From Bacillus subtilis (GTDB taxonomy: Bacteria; Bacillota; Bacilli; Bacillales; Bacillaceae_C), in NCBI RefSeq assembly GCF_008764245.1, contig NZ_VTQV01000024.1, positions 1 through 62,315 on the forward strand: 62,315 bases of DNA, written 5' to 3'. Made by a program: the position numbers and the translations under genes. This document shows, one piece after another, positions 18,016-28,068 of the stretch (position 1 is its first letter; the number at the start of each line of letters is the position of its first letter). The notes beneath the pieces are model-generated. The model ran no database searches, was not told the origin of the DNA, and worked only from the letters and a program-made list of their open reading frames with translations.

Positions 18016-19533
18016 GTGGGAAAAGAAAAACAACCTAACATTCTGTTAATTTCAACAGATCAACAACATTGGAATACGATTCATGCATTAGGGAACGAAA
18101 CGATACATACCCCGAACTTGGATCGATTGGTCAAGGAAGGGATTGCTTTCGAAAGGGCATATGTTGCAAGTCCGGTTTGTTCTCCGAGTCGTTCCTCCAT
18201 TATTACAGGGGAATACCCTTCGAGACATAAATGCTGGAATATAGGTGTTGAATTAGATGAAAATAGAACAACTATGGGTCAGTTAATGGTGGAACATGGA
18301 TATACGACAGGGTTGTTTGGAAAGGCACATTTTAAGCCTGTATTAAAAGAGGGCAGTTTTGAAGCCCCACCACATATACATGATCGTGATTTTTGGAAAG
18401 AGTGGCAAGGTCCATACTATGGATTTGAAAAGGTCGCAATGGTTCACGGACATTCCGACGAAGATTCCTCCCATGGGATGCATTATGGAGCATGGCTAGT
18501 TGAACAGGGAATCGATCCTTCGAGGTATTTTGGTCCTGGTGGCGGACATCGTGAAGGTTCTTGGGATTTACCGGAGGAATATCATTATACTCGCTGGACA
18601 GCGGATCAGACGATGGACTTTATTGAGAATAAAGAGGCTGATAAGCCATTTTTAGCTTGGTGTAGTTTTCAGGATCCTCATAACGCCTTTTTATGTCCAG
18701 AACCATGGAATAGTATGTATGATCCTGATCAAATGCCTCCATTTATTGAAAAAGAGGGAGAAATGGCTGATAAGCCACTGATTCATCAATATCTCTTGGA
18801 AGATCGGATGAATGAACTGGATATTAATGTGACATCAGATCCGGGTCATAATACGGGGGGAGTCCAGTGTTTAGGCCATACGAACAAAAAACTTGGTTAT
18901 GATAGAGCTAGGAAATGGCTTGCCTCTTATTATGGAATGATTAGCCTAATAGATCACCATATTGGACGTATTTTAGATAGATTGGATGAGTTAGGTTTGG
19001 CCGAAGAAACATTAATTGTTTTTACTTCTGACCATGGTGACTATGCCGGTAATCATGGTTTTTGGCTAAAAGGCCCGATCCATTATGATGACATTTTACG
19101 TGTGCCGTTTCTCGTTCGTTGGAAAGGGGAGTTTTCGGAAGGGAAAAGGACAAATTCTTTAATGAGTTTGGTGGATTTGGCACCAACATTTCTAGAGGTT
19201 GCTGGAATAGAAAAATATCCTTCCATGCAGGGAACTAGTCAATTAAAAACGCTGTATCAACCTGATCAAGCAACACGAGATTGGTGTTTAGTTGAAAATC
19301 GTGCAGAACCTAGCTTTTATGTAAAAACACTTGTAACAGATCGATATAAGCTAAATTATTTTCTTGATCGAGAAGAGGGCGAACTTTACGATCTTAAAGA
19401 AGATCCAAATGAATTTGTTAATTTGTATAACGAAGAGGGCTATGCAGAGGTTAAGTTGAAAATGTTTAAAAAGTTAGTGGACATCTACGGTGAGCTGGAA
19501 AATCCGATTCCTCCTAGACAAAGCTTTGCATAA
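18016..19533 (+). CDS. Cys-type sulfatase A, intracellular
   Basis: A 505-residue type I sulfatase. The formylglycine signature CSPSR places the catalytic residue at C55 with R59. Metal ligands are expected in the N-terminal STDQQ and in TSDHGDYAGNHG. There is no signal peptide, so it should act in the cytoplasm on imported sulfated sugars. Cys-type sulfatases need a formylglycine-generating enzyme or anSME; none is in the window. The start is GTG with GGAGG 8 bases before it. It heads an operon with GH43-LamG and GH2 copy 2 (gaps of 24 and 75 bases). Substrate position cannot be read from sequence. Confidence 0.9.
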   Translation: MGKEKQPNILLISTDQQHWNTIHALGNETIHTPNLDRLVKEGIAFERAYVASPVCSPSRSSIITGEYPSRHKCWNIGVELDENRTTMGQLMVEHGYTTGLFGKAHFKPVLKEGSFEAPPHIHDRDFWKEWQGPYYGFEKVAMVHGHSDEDSSHGMHYGAWLVEQGIDPSRYFGPGGGHREGSWDLPEEYHYTRWTADQTMDFIENKEADKPFLAWCSFQDPHNAFLCPEPWNSMYDPDQMPPFIEKEGEMADKPLIHQYLLEDRMNELDINVTSDPGHNTGGVQCLGHTNKKLGYDRARKWLASYYGMISLIDHHIGRILDRLDELGLAEETLIVFTSDHGDYAGNHGFWLKGPIHYDDILRVPFLVRWKGEFSEGKRTNSLMSLVDLAPTFLEVAGIEKYPSMQGTSQLKTLYQPDQATRDWCLVENRAEPSFYVKTLVTDRYKLNYFLDREEGELYDLKEDPNEFVNLYNEEGYAEVKLKMFKKLVDIYGELENPIPPRQSFA

Positions 19534-19557
19534 ATACCATATAAAAAGGAGAGTTGT

Positions 19558-20982
19558 ATGATGACTAAGGAATCAGCAGCCTATTTAATTGCCTATTTCA
19601 GATCAGGACCTATGCAAACCGATAAAAGCGAAAAGCTCCACTATGCATATAGCCGTGATGGCTTACATTGGTATGAACTTAATCAAAATCATGCCGTTTG
19701 GTCGCCATCGATCGGAGAAGGAATATTACGGGATCCTTTTATTAACAAAGGGAAAGATGGATTCTGGCATATGGTCTTTACCATTCGTCCAAAAGGGAAA
19801 TTATTAGGATATGCTAAGTCAAAAGACTTAATAACATGGGAAGATGAAAAGGCGATCGAGGTTATGGCTGACTATGATCAGGTTCAAAATTCATGGGCAC
19901 CGGAATTTAATTACGACCCAGAAAAAGAGGATTATATTCTCTATTGGGCTTCCAGTGTTGGAGATGATATGAGTCATAATAAACATTATTACTGTCGCAC
20001 ATCGGACTGGGATACTTTTTCTGAAACAAAGCTATTTTTTGATCCTGGTTTTCAAACGATTGATGCCAGTATTGAGCAATGGAACGGAATAAACTATATG
20101 TTTGTAAAGGACGAAAGCGCCGTCTATGATCCCAAGAAGCGTTCCCAGCCAATTGCTAATAAGCTTGCTGTATCATCCGATTTAAGCGGTCCATATGAGG
20201 TGATCAGTGATTTTATTACCCCGGATTATACGGAAGGACCCGAAATATTAAAGATTCGGAATGAGCAAAAGTGGTATCTGATTTATGATTATTGGAAATA
20301 TGGGAGATTCGGGATCAAGGAATCTACCAATCTTGTAGATTGGTCTGATGAGCTTGATCGTGAACAGTGTCGTTTTCCTCATCAGATTCGCCATGCGACG
20401 GTCTTTTCTTTAGAGGAAGATGAGCTATTTCAGTTAATGAATCAGTTTTCTTTGGAGGCTTACTACCCGACCACATTCCATAGTTATGTATCTTTGGCTT
20501 CTCATGCAAGTAGTGGCTTTATGCATGATGAGTTTTATATGCGTTCGATATCAATGTGGTTTAAAGCTAATACCACAGTTGGAACCCAGGTTCTATATGA
20601 TGAAGGGGGAGACGATAGCGGCTTAGGGATCCGAATCAAAGATGGGAAAGTAGAAACAGCTGTCCGAAATAAAGAGAACCAAATAACTGCTTCCGCAGGA
20701 TTGATAGAAACAAATCAATGGCATCACGTAACCGCCGTATTTAGTGAAGGCGCTTTAAAATTATACGTAGACGGTATTTTGATTGAGACAAAAACTTTTG
20801 ATTCCCCGTTAATCGAAAGTCACTTCAATCCAGGAGGACTTGGCGCTCGATTTGGTGTAGATGCCTTTGGAGAGTCCGACGGTAAAGCTAAATTTAATGG
20901 GGTATTTCGGGACTGTAGGATTTATACAGTGCCATTACAAGAGGAAGATGTAGATTATCTGTTTCGGGCTGAGCAAAGGTAG
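19558..20982 (+). CDS. GH43-like glycosidase with C-terminal LamG domain, intracellular
   Basis: A 474-residue protein without a signal peptide. The propeller part (about 8-320) has expected catalytic residues D59 (LRDPFI), D169 (TIDASIE) and E226 (TEGPEI), and WAPEF, typical of GH43/GH32-like folds. The C-terminal 140 residues (about 335-470) are a LamG/concanavalin-like domain (SISMWFKAN, WHHVTAVFS, LKLYVDG). It probably removes a terminal sugar from imported oligosaccharides next to sulfatase A and GH2. The RBS AAAGGAG fits ATG 19558 or 19561 about equally. The exact family (GH43, GH117-like or other) is uncertain. Confidence 0.78.
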   Translation: MMTKESAAYLIAYFRSGPMQTDKSEKLHYAYSRDGLHWYELNQNHAVWSPSIGEGILRDPFINKGKDGFWHMVFTIRPKGKLLGYAKSKDLITWEDEKAIEVMADYDQVQNSWAPEFNYDPEKEDYILYWASSVGDDMSHNKHYYCRTSDWDTFSETKLFFDPGFQTIDASIEQWNGINYMFVKDESAVYDPKKRSQPIANKLAVSSDLSGPYEVISDFITPDYTEGPEILKIRNEQKWYLIYDYWKYGRFGIKESTNLVDWSDELDREQCRFPHQIRHATVFSLEEDELFQLMNQFSLEAYYPTTFHSYVSLASHASSGFMHDEFYMRSISMWFKANTTVGTQVLYDEGGDDSGLGIRIKDGKVETAVRNKENQITASAGLIETNQWHHVTAVFSEGALKLYVDGILIETKTFDSPLIESHFNPGGLGARFGVDAFGESDGKAKFNGVFRDCRIYTVPLQEEDVDYLFRAEQR

Positions 20983-21057
20983 AATGATGAATGACTTTTG
21001 ATGCCGAGGGGCATGCAATCAACTTTTAAATAAAAAAATTAAAGGAGAGCAATGTAG

Positions 21058-22833
21058 ATGACAACGACTGTAAAAACATATCAAAGAACAGAATATCCGA
21101 GACCGCAATTTCAGCGTCAATCTTGGATGAATTTAAATGGGACATGGAAATTTGCCTTTGATGATCATAATATCGGGGAAAAAGGATCGTGGTATGAGAA
21201 ACCTTCATTTTCTACGGAGATACAAGTTCCTTTTACGTATGAAACAAAGGCCAGTGGAATTGGAGAGGAGACGTTTCATCCATATATTTGGTATCAAAGA
21301 ACATTTGAAATTCCAAAAGAGGAAATTGGAAAGAGAGCGATCCTGCGTTTTCAAGCTTCTGATTATCTAACAAAAGTATGGGTGAATGGTATTTTTATCG
21401 GTCAGCACAAAGGGGGATATGCTGCGTTCTCTTTTGATATTAGCCATGCTACAGACAATACAAAGGAAAATGAATTAGTTGTTAAAGTAGAAGATAGCCA
21501 AAGCTGTTATCAGCCTCGGGGAAAACAGCGGTGGATGGATCAAAACTTTGGTTGCTGGTATGTGCAAAATACGGGTATTTGGCAAACTGTTTGGTTGGAA
21601 TTTTTAAATGAAGAAAGTATTGAAAGCGTAAAGATGACACCGAATATTGATACAAACTCCGTAGTTTTTGACTATAAACTACATGGAGAATTGCCGGAAG
21701 ATACAAGACTTGAGACAACTGTTACATTTTCGGGAAAAAGGGTTAAGCAATTTTCTATTAATCCTGATCGTTCGGATATCCATTTTGAAGTAGATCTTAC
21801 TTCGGAAATACATCACTGGAAAGTTTACCATTGGACACCGCAAAATCCGAATTTGTACGATGTTCAATTTCGTTTGTATGTGGAAGGTAAACTTGTTGAT
21901 GAAGTAGATTCCTATTTTGGGATGAGGAAAATTTCGATTAAAAATGGGCAGGTTTTGCTAAATAATGTGCCAATCTACCAAAAGCTGTTATTAGATCAAG
22001 GTTATTGGACAGATACAATGCTCACTCCCCCATCAGATGAAGCGATGCTAGAAGATATTGAAAAAACCCTTCAGATGGGCTTTAACGGTGTTCGAAAGCA
22101 CCAAAAAATTGAAGATGAACGATTTTTATATTGGTGTGATAAAAAGGGCGTATTGGTATGGTCTGAGATGGCTTCCACTTTCGACTTTTCAGATGAAGCA
22201 GTTGAAAACTTCACAACGGAATGGCTAGAGATTATACAACAGCATTATAATCATCCCTCGATCATTACGTGGGTTCCGTTTAATGAATCTTGGGGAATCC
22301 GAAATGTCCTTACAGATAAAAAGCAACAAAAATTCACCGAATCTATCTATCATCTAACAAAATCAATTGATTCTGAACGTCCAGTTATTGTGAATGATGG
22401 GTGGGAACATACAATTTCCGATATTATCGGCTTGCATGATTATGAAGAATTTGGAAAAGTCTTCTACGAGCGCTATAAAGATAAGGATCGAATTCTTAAC
22501 AATGAAATTACTGCTAACCATCATAAGTATGCAATGGCTGAAGGATATGAATATAAAGGCCAGCCTGTCATGATCACGGAATATGGCGGAATTGCTTTCA
22601 ATGACGATCGTGGTTGGGGATACGGGAATCAAGTAGATTCTGAGGAAGCCTTCCTAAAGCGTTACGAAGAAATGACTGAGGCAATTAAAGCGATTCCTTA
22701 TATAACGGGATATTGCTATACACAAACAACCGATGTTCAACAGGAAATCAATGGATTATTAAAAGAAGATCGAACACCTAAGATTGCATTAGATAAGATT
22801 AAAAAAATTAATGATTCATTCAGACCAAGATAG
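21058..22833 (+). CDS. Glycoside hydrolase family 2 enzyme, intracellular (copy 2)
   Basis: A 591-residue protein, roughly 90% identical by eye over the first 200 residues to the GH2 at 6598-8376 and similarly close afterwards, with the same jelly-roll, Ig-like and barrel layout and conserved catalytic Glu at 410 (FNESWG) and 508 (ITEYGG). Differences cluster in surface positions and a few near the active site (A373S and YEF to FDF at 375-377), so its specificity may have shifted slightly. It sits in the sulfatase operon, whereas copy 1 sits in the ArsR/importer unit: the same activity under two regulators. The RBS is AAAGGAG. Confidence 0.88.
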   Translation: MTTTVKTYQRTEYPRPQFQRQSWMNLNGTWKFAFDDHNIGEKGSWYEKPSFSTEIQVPFTYETKASGIGEETFHPYIWYQRTFEIPKEEIGKRAILRFQASDYLTKVWVNGIFIGQHKGGYAAFSFDISHATDNTKENELVVKVEDSQSCYQPRGKQRWMDQNFGCWYVQNTGIWQTVWLEFLNEESIESVKMTPNIDTNSVVFDYKLHGELPEDTRLETTVTFSGKRVKQFSINPDRSDIHFEVDLTSEIHHWKVYHWTPQNPNLYDVQFRLYVEGKLVDEVDSYFGMRKISIKNGQVLLNNVPIYQKLLLDQGYWTDTMLTPPSDEAMLEDIEKTLQMGFNGVRKHQKIEDERFLYWCDKKGVLVWSEMASTFDFSDEAVENFTTEWLEIIQQHYNHPSIITWVPFNESWGIRNVLTDKKQQKFTESIYHLTKSIDSERPVIVNDGWEHTISDIIGLHDYEEFGKVFYERYKDKDRILNNEITANHHKYAMAEGYEYKGQPVMITEYGGIAFNDDRGWGYGNQVDSEEAFLKRYEEMTEAIKAIPYITGYCYTQTTDVQQEINGLLKEDRTPKIALDKIKKINDSFRPR

Positions 22834-22850
22834 TCATTTAGAAGAGGAGT

Positions 22851-22890
22851 GAAAGAGGGGATTGGCAGTAGCAATCCCCACTCTTTTATT
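22851..22890 (+). terminator. Terminator between GH2 copy 2 and sulfatase B
   Basis: GAAAGAGGGGATTG pairs with CAATCCCCACTCTTTT around a short loop and is followed by a T-rich tract. It splits the sulfatase region into two transcription units or dampens read-through. Confidence 0.75.
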
Positions 22891-22966
22891 TCAAGACATT
22901 TCGTTGACCTGTTTAGAAAACAATGGGCGTCAACAAAGAACAGAGAAACATTTGGAGGGATGAAAC

Positions 22967-24523
22967 ATGTCTGAGAAAAAACCAAATATCGTATTAATTT
23001 TAGCCGATGATTTAGGATTTTCTGATCTAGGAAGTTTCGGAAGTGAGATCCAAACCCCAAACTTAGACCAACTTGCTAAGGGCGGCTTGCGGTTAACGCA
23101 GTTTTATAATTCAGCACGTTGTTGCCCAAGTCGGGCATCGTTATTAACTGGGGTATACCCACATCAAGCTGGTGTAGGGCATATGACAGAAGACCATGAG
23201 ATTCCGGGTTATCGTGGATTCTTAAAGGATCAATGTGTGACGATTGCCGAAGTGTTAAAGGAAAGTGGATATCATACGTATCTATCAGGAAAATGGCATG
23301 TCGGGGAAAAGGGACCAGTAGAACGTGGTTTTGATGATTTCTATGGCATTTTAGGTGGATTTACAAGTTTCTGGGATCAAAAGGATTATTCTCGCCTACC
23401 TAAAGATCGTCCAACAAGACATTATGAAGAGGGAGAATTTTACGCAACAGATGCGATTACGGACTATGCTCTAGATTTTCTGAAGGATTCGCGTTCTGAT
23501 GATCAGCCTTATTTTCTCTATTTGTCCTACAATGCTCCTCATTTTCCCCTTCAGGCACCGGAAGAGGAGATTGCCAAGTATGAGAAGGTTTACGAAAAGG
23601 GCTGGGATCGAATTCGAGAAGATCGGTTAGAAAGAATGAAAAAGCTTGAGATTGTTGGAGAAGATGCACCCCTAACGCCTCGATCAGAATATTGGAATCG
23701 GGATAGAGACATCCGAGGTACAAATCCTGCGTGGGACTCGATTGACCCGGATCGGCAGAAGGACTTAGCGAAACGAATGGCCATTTATGCGGCAATGATC
23801 GACCGAATGGATCAAAATATCGGACGAGTGATAGATGATCTAAGAGAAAATGGTGAACTAGAGAATACCCTGATTTTATTTTGTTCTGATAATGGAGCAT
23901 GTGCCGAGTGGGATCCGTGGGGATTTGATAATTGGAAAACAACTTCCAATTTCCTCCACCGTGAAGCAGATTTAGAAAAGATGGGAGGACCTGACTCCTA
24001 CCATAGCTATGGTTCAGGTTGGGCCAACGCATGCAGCACACCCCTTCAGTTATATAAGCATTATGGACATGAAGGTGGGATTAGTACCCCATTATTAGCG
24101 CATTGGCCAGAAACCATTAAACGTCAAGGAGAAATTGAACATCAGCCTGGTCACTTTATTGATATAATGGCAACCTTGGTTGATATTGCTAATGCCCCAT
24201 ACCCTGATCATTATAAAGGACAGCCAATTCTTCCAATGGAAGGGGAAAGTTTAGTCCCTATCTTTAAGGGGGAGGAAAGGCAAGAACGCACCTTTTGCTT
24301 TGAACATGAGCAACACTGCGGTGTACGAAAGGGTCCATGGAAACTATCGAAAGTCAAAGAGGGTGACTGGGAACTTTATAATATAGATAATGACCGGACC
24401 GAAATGCGGAATTTAAAAGACCAGTACCCAGCCCTCGTAACAGAATTAAAAGGAATTTGGAAAGAATGGGCAGAGAGGACAGATGTTTATCCACTTAGAG
24501 GCGTTAAGCAAAGGAAGAATTAG
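22967..24523 (+). CDS. Cys-type sulfatase B (arylsulfatase A-like), intracellular
   Basis: A 518-residue sulfatase. The signature CCPSR gives catalytic C52 and R56. The N-terminal ADDLGFSDLGSFG and the CSDNGA motif are metal-binding, and EGGISTPLLAHWP is typical of the arylsulfatase A-like branch. It clearly belongs to a different subfamily from sulfatases A, C and D, which have DQQ in place of DDLG. No signal peptide. The RBS is GGAGGG with a 7-base gap. It follows a terminator and precedes sulfatase C by about 70 bases. Confidence 0.9.
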   Translation: MSEKKPNIVLILADDLGFSDLGSFGSEIQTPNLDQLAKGGLRLTQFYNSARCCPSRASLLTGVYPHQAGVGHMTEDHEIPGYRGFLKDQCVTIAEVLKESGYHTYLSGKWHVGEKGPVERGFDDFYGILGGFTSFWDQKDYSRLPKDRPTRHYEEGEFYATDAITDYALDFLKDSRSDDQPYFLYLSYNAPHFPLQAPEEEIAKYEKVYEKGWDRIREDRLERMKKLEIVGEDAPLTPRSEYWNRDRDIRGTNPAWDSIDPDRQKDLAKRMAIYAAMIDRMDQNIGRVIDDLRENGELENTLILFCSDNGACAEWDPWGFDNWKTTSNFLHREADLEKMGGPDSYHSYGSGWANACSTPLQLYKHYGHEGGISTPLLAHWPETIKRQGEIEHQPGHFIDIMATLVDIANAPYPDHYKGQPILPMEGESLVPIFKGEERQERTFCFEHEQHCGVRKGPWKLSKVKEGDWELYNIDNDRTEMRNLKDQYPALVTELKGIWKEWAERTDVYPLRGVKQRKN

Positions 24524-24594
24524 GTATTGTCATAACTTTTAATCTAAATGAACATGTTCATTTAACAGGGTTCAATGCATGGGGAGGAAGGAAA

Positions 24595-26037
24595 ATGGAA
24601 CAACCAAACATTCTATGGATATGCACGGATCAACAACGTTTTGATACACTCGGTTGTTATGGAAATGAATTTGTAAATACACCAAATATTGATCGGTTAG
24701 CAAAAAGTGGCGTGTTATTCGAGCAATGCTATAGCAATAGTACAGTTTGTACCCCAAGTCGAGCAAGTTTTCTAACAGGCAGGTATCCGAGGACAAATCG
24801 TACTAGACAAAATGGACAATCAATTCCCGCTGATGAAGTTCTGGTTACAAAGTTGTTAGCGGATGCAGGGTACATATGTGGTTTAGCGGGTAAGTTACAT
24901 ATCTCTGCCTGTAACCCATCTGTTTCTACTGCTAGGGAGCCTCGGATTAATGACGGTTATACGGAATTTAATTGGTCCCATCATCCAAATCGAAATTGGC
25001 CCTCTGATGACTATCAACACTGGCTCACAGAGAAGGGTGTGAAGGTTAAAAAAAGAAAGGTCGAAGGTATGCCATATATCGAATATGGTCCTGATGAGGA
25101 GAATCATCAAACAACATGGTGTGCGCAAAAGGCAATCAATTTTATTAAAAACAATGCCGATTTTGAAAATCCATGGTTATTTTCGGTGAATATGTTTGAT
25201 CCCCATCACCCATTTGACCCACCGGAAGATTATTTGAAGCGATATTTAGATATTCTCGATGAGATCCCTATGCCTAACTATAAAGAGAATGAATTAGAGG
25301 AAAAGACAATTTACCAACAAATTGATCATGAAAGGGCATATGGAATAAAGGGTTTATTTCCTGCTTCTAAAATGAGTGAAAAGGATCATAAATCTTTAAA
25401 GGCTGCTTACTGGGCGATGGTTGATTTAATTGATAAGCAGGTTGGTAGAATAATTGATGTCCTTGAAGAAACAGGGCAGTTAGAAAATACAATCATTATT
25501 TTTATGTCAGACCATGGAGAGATGCTAGGTGACCATGGCATTTATTTAAAGGGTCCTCACTTTTATGATCCAGCTGTTAACGTTCCATTCATCATTTCAT
25601 GCCCAAGCAGAATACAAGGGAATAGACGAATGAATACGATGGTTGAGCTAGTGGATATCGCGCCAACATTGTTAGAGGCGATTGGACAACCGAATTATAA
25701 AGGTACGCAAGGAAAGTCTTTATGGGATTTATTAATAGGTTCAAATGAAGAAGGGCCTCATAGGAATGATGTCTATTGTGAATTTTACGATGATAGAAGA
25801 GGGGATGATCAACGAAGAATATCAGCGAATATGCTTCGGACAGAAAAGTTTAAACTTATTGTTTATTCAGGAATGGAACACGGAGAATTATATGATTTGG
25901 AAAAAGACCCGAATGAATCATCAAACCTCTGGAATGACATACATTATCAGGCCATAAAAATGAAATTGTTTAAGCGGTTATACGATAGAATGATGGAGAC
26001 AATGGATCCTTTACCTGAGAAAATAGCAGCTTGGTGA
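24595..26037 (+). CDS. Cys-type sulfatase C, intracellular
   Basis: A 480-residue sulfatase with signature CTPSR (catalytic C52, R56), N-terminal CTDQQRFDTLGCYG and C-terminal metal motif MSDHGEMLGDHG. The DQQ-type N-terminus resembles sulfatases A and D. No signal peptide is present, so a cytoplasmic role is inferred. The RBS GGAGGAAGG precedes ATG. The short gap to sulfatase B suggests cotranscription. Confidence 0.9.
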   Translation: MEQPNILWICTDQQRFDTLGCYGNEFVNTPNIDRLAKSGVLFEQCYSNSTVCTPSRASFLTGRYPRTNRTRQNGQSIPADEVLVTKLLADAGYICGLAGKLHISACNPSVSTAREPRINDGYTEFNWSHHPNRNWPSDDYQHWLTEKGVKVKKRKVEGMPYIEYGPDEENHQTTWCAQKAINFIKNNADFENPWLFSVNMFDPHHPFDPPEDYLKRYLDILDEIPMPNYKENELEEKTIYQQIDHERAYGIKGLFPASKMSEKDHKSLKAAYWAMVDLIDKQVGRIIDVLEETGQLENTIIIFMSDHGEMLGDHGIYLKGPHFYDPAVNVPFIISCPSRIQGNRRMNTMVELVDIAPTLLEAIGQPNYKGTQGKSLWDLLIGSNEEGPHRNDVYCEFYDDRRGDDQRRISANMLRTEKFKLIVYSGMEHGELYDLEKDPNESSNLWNDIHYQAIKMKLFKRLYDRMMETMDPLPEKIAAW

Positions 26038-26191
26038 TGACTAAATACTAGGTTAATCTTACTTATCCTTTTTGAGAAAAGATTGCAGTGACTAAGAAGT
26101 TATTTAACACATTCATTGTTTATAATAAATTCTATAAAGCTGATGGGGGAAGAGTGAGTAATATAAACGTTCCTTTTTGAGGAGGCAAACT

Positions 26192-27748
26192 ATGAAGGGA
26201 AAACCGAACATTTTATTGATTCAAACAGATCAACAATCAGCAGAAACCTTAGAGATGTACGGAAATCCTATTGTAAAAACACCTAACCTTAAAGGTCTAG
26301 CTGAGGAAGGTGTGTTGTTTGAAAATGCCTTTTGTAATTATCCAGCATGCGTGCCATCTCGTTCTTCGATGATGTCGGGAAGGTATGCATCAACTATTCG
26401 TTCTCATGCTAACCACATGTTATTAAATCCACTTGAGGATTCGTTACCGAAACTCTTAAAAGACAATGGTTATCAAACTGCTTTAATCGGTAAAAATCAT
26501 GTATTTATGGATGGAAATCAAGTGAACTTTTATTCGAAGGGTGAAGAAAAGCCTGATGTACTTCATGATGCGTTTGATTATGTGAAAGAGGGAAGGCATG
26601 GACATTTAGTGGATGGTTATAGAGAGGATCCCAAGGTACAACAGGCGCATCAATGGGCGCAAGATCATTGTTGGAACAGTCCTTTAGGCCATGGGGCAAA
26701 TCCAGCTTCCTATAAGGATTGTGGGACACAGCTGCTCGGTAATGCAGCTATTGAATATTTGGATCACAATCGGCAATCTGATCAGCCATTTTTTATGTGG
26801 TTATCATTCCCGGATCCGCATACCCCTTATCAGGTACCTGAGCCCTATGCAAGTATGTATAATTTAGAAGATATCCCCTTGCCTCCTAAGGATGACTTGC
26901 AAAACAAACCTGAAAGACAAAGAGTGGCACATATTATGGATGCGATGGATAAAACAGACGATGACCTTATTAGGAGCGTCAAGGCGATCCATTACGGTAT
27001 GATCAGTTTTATTGATGATAATGTAGGTAGGGTATTGAAAAAGTTGGAAGAACTGGGCTTAAGAGAAAATACTGTCATTTTATTTACCTCAGATCATGGC
27101 GATTCGATGGGAGCTCATGGATTAATCCAAAAGCATAATGCGTTTTATGACTCAATGATTAAAGTGCCTTTAATTGTTTCTTGGCCAGAAGTGATTCAAT
27201 CAAAGACATGTAACCACTTAACTGAATTGGTTGATATTTTGCCTACTATTTTAGAATTATCGGAAATAGATGTTCCTCAAGGAGTGCAAGGAAAAAGCTT
27301 TACTCCTTATTTACTTGATCAAACATACATTCCAAGAGAGTTTGTCGTCATTGAAAGCGGAGAAAGTGGCGAACCTATAAGATTATCTGAGATTACGGTA
27401 CGTCCAGAAACGCCATTTGATGAACGTTATTTTGTTTGGTGTGCTTACCGTGAAGCATTTATCGGAAAGGGGAAATGTATACGGACCCATAATTGGAAGT
27501 TAAATGTTTATACGAATGGTGATGGAGAATTATACGACCTTCAAAATGACCCGTATGAATTAAACAATTTATATGGTGATCCAAAGTATAAAGCTATCAT
27601 GATAGATTTTGAGCGTAAATTACTTAGATGGTGCATGAAAAATGAAGATACACTGCCAATTAATAAAACAGTAAAGCTTAATTATAGAAGTACGTATGGA
27701 AGAAGAGAGACGAGCAAGGGAACTAGAAAGGATAAATTGAATTATTAG
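26192..27748 (+). CDS. Cys-type sulfatase D, intracellular
   Basis: A 518-residue sulfatase with signature CVPSR (catalytic C53, R57), N-terminal QTDQQSAETLEMYG and metal motif TSDHGDSMGAHG. ATG 26192 has GAGGAGG 6 bases before it; the longer frame from 26177 is rejected because its start lies directly before the RBS. No signal peptide. The 154-base gap to sulfatase C contains no clear terminator, so it may be cotranscribed. It is the last sulfatase before the LplABC-like importer. Confidence 0.9.
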   Translation: MKGKPNILLIQTDQQSAETLEMYGNPIVKTPNLKGLAEEGVLFENAFCNYPACVPSRSSMMSGRYASTIRSHANHMLLNPLEDSLPKLLKDNGYQTALIGKNHVFMDGNQVNFYSKGEEKPDVLHDAFDYVKEGRHGHLVDGYREDPKVQQAHQWAQDHCWNSPLGHGANPASYKDCGTQLLGNAAIEYLDHNRQSDQPFFMWLSFPDPHTPYQVPEPYASMYNLEDIPLPPKDDLQNKPERQRVAHIMDAMDKTDDDLIRSVKAIHYGMISFIDDNVGRVLKKLEELGLRENTVILFTSDHGDSMGAHGLIQKHNAFYDSMIKVPLIVSWPEVIQSKTCNHLTELVDILPTILELSEIDVPQGVQGKSFTPYLLDQTYIPREFVVIESGESGEPIRLSEITVRPETPFDERYFVWCAYREAFIGKGKCIRTHNWKLNVYTNGDGELYDLQNDPYELNNLYGDPKYKAIMIDFERKLLRWCMKNEDTLPINKTVKLNYRSTYGRRETSKGTRKDKLNY

Positions 27749-27835
27749 CCGGCTACGTAAGCAAATGCGTTGCATCAAAAAATAGGAACTTAGCGTGCCA
27801 ATTTAATATTAAATTTTAAAAACGTTATATTGAAT

Positions 27836-27892
27836 CCTAACAAATTGCTAATTGATAACCTAACAAATTAACATTCGTTCTACACGATATTT
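27836..27892 (+). promoter_or_regulatory. Candidate AraC-type operator upstream of the LplABC-like importer
   Basis: CTAACAAATTG at 27837 and CTAACAAATTAACATT at 27860 are a 23-base direct repeat with the same spacing as at 17894/17917. GATATT at 27886 is a possible -10. Apart from this, 27749-28068 shows only an AT-rich leader. Confidence 0.6.
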
Positions 27893-28068
27893 CAGTTACT
27901 CTAAACTAAGAAGGTTATAAAAAATAAAAATGTTAAGGGAGGTTTTTTGAGTATAAGATAGCCTCAAGAATAGGGAGCAATTTAAAATATCTGTATCCGA
28001 TTACAAATATGTGGAAATGTGTGTCTAAAAGATGAAAAAGACACTTAAAAATAAGGGGGAAAGCAAAA

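Noticed and set aside
23457-24041. Long minus-strand frame of 194 codons inside sulfatase B
   Set aside because: Antisense to a clear sulfatase domain with no RBS.
18016-27748. Reading the sulfatases as phosphonate hydrolases or alkaline phosphatases
   Set aside because: Each has an intact CxPxR formylglycine signature and the sulfatase metal motifs, which fits sulfatases better, although phosphonate monoester activity cannot be fully excluded.
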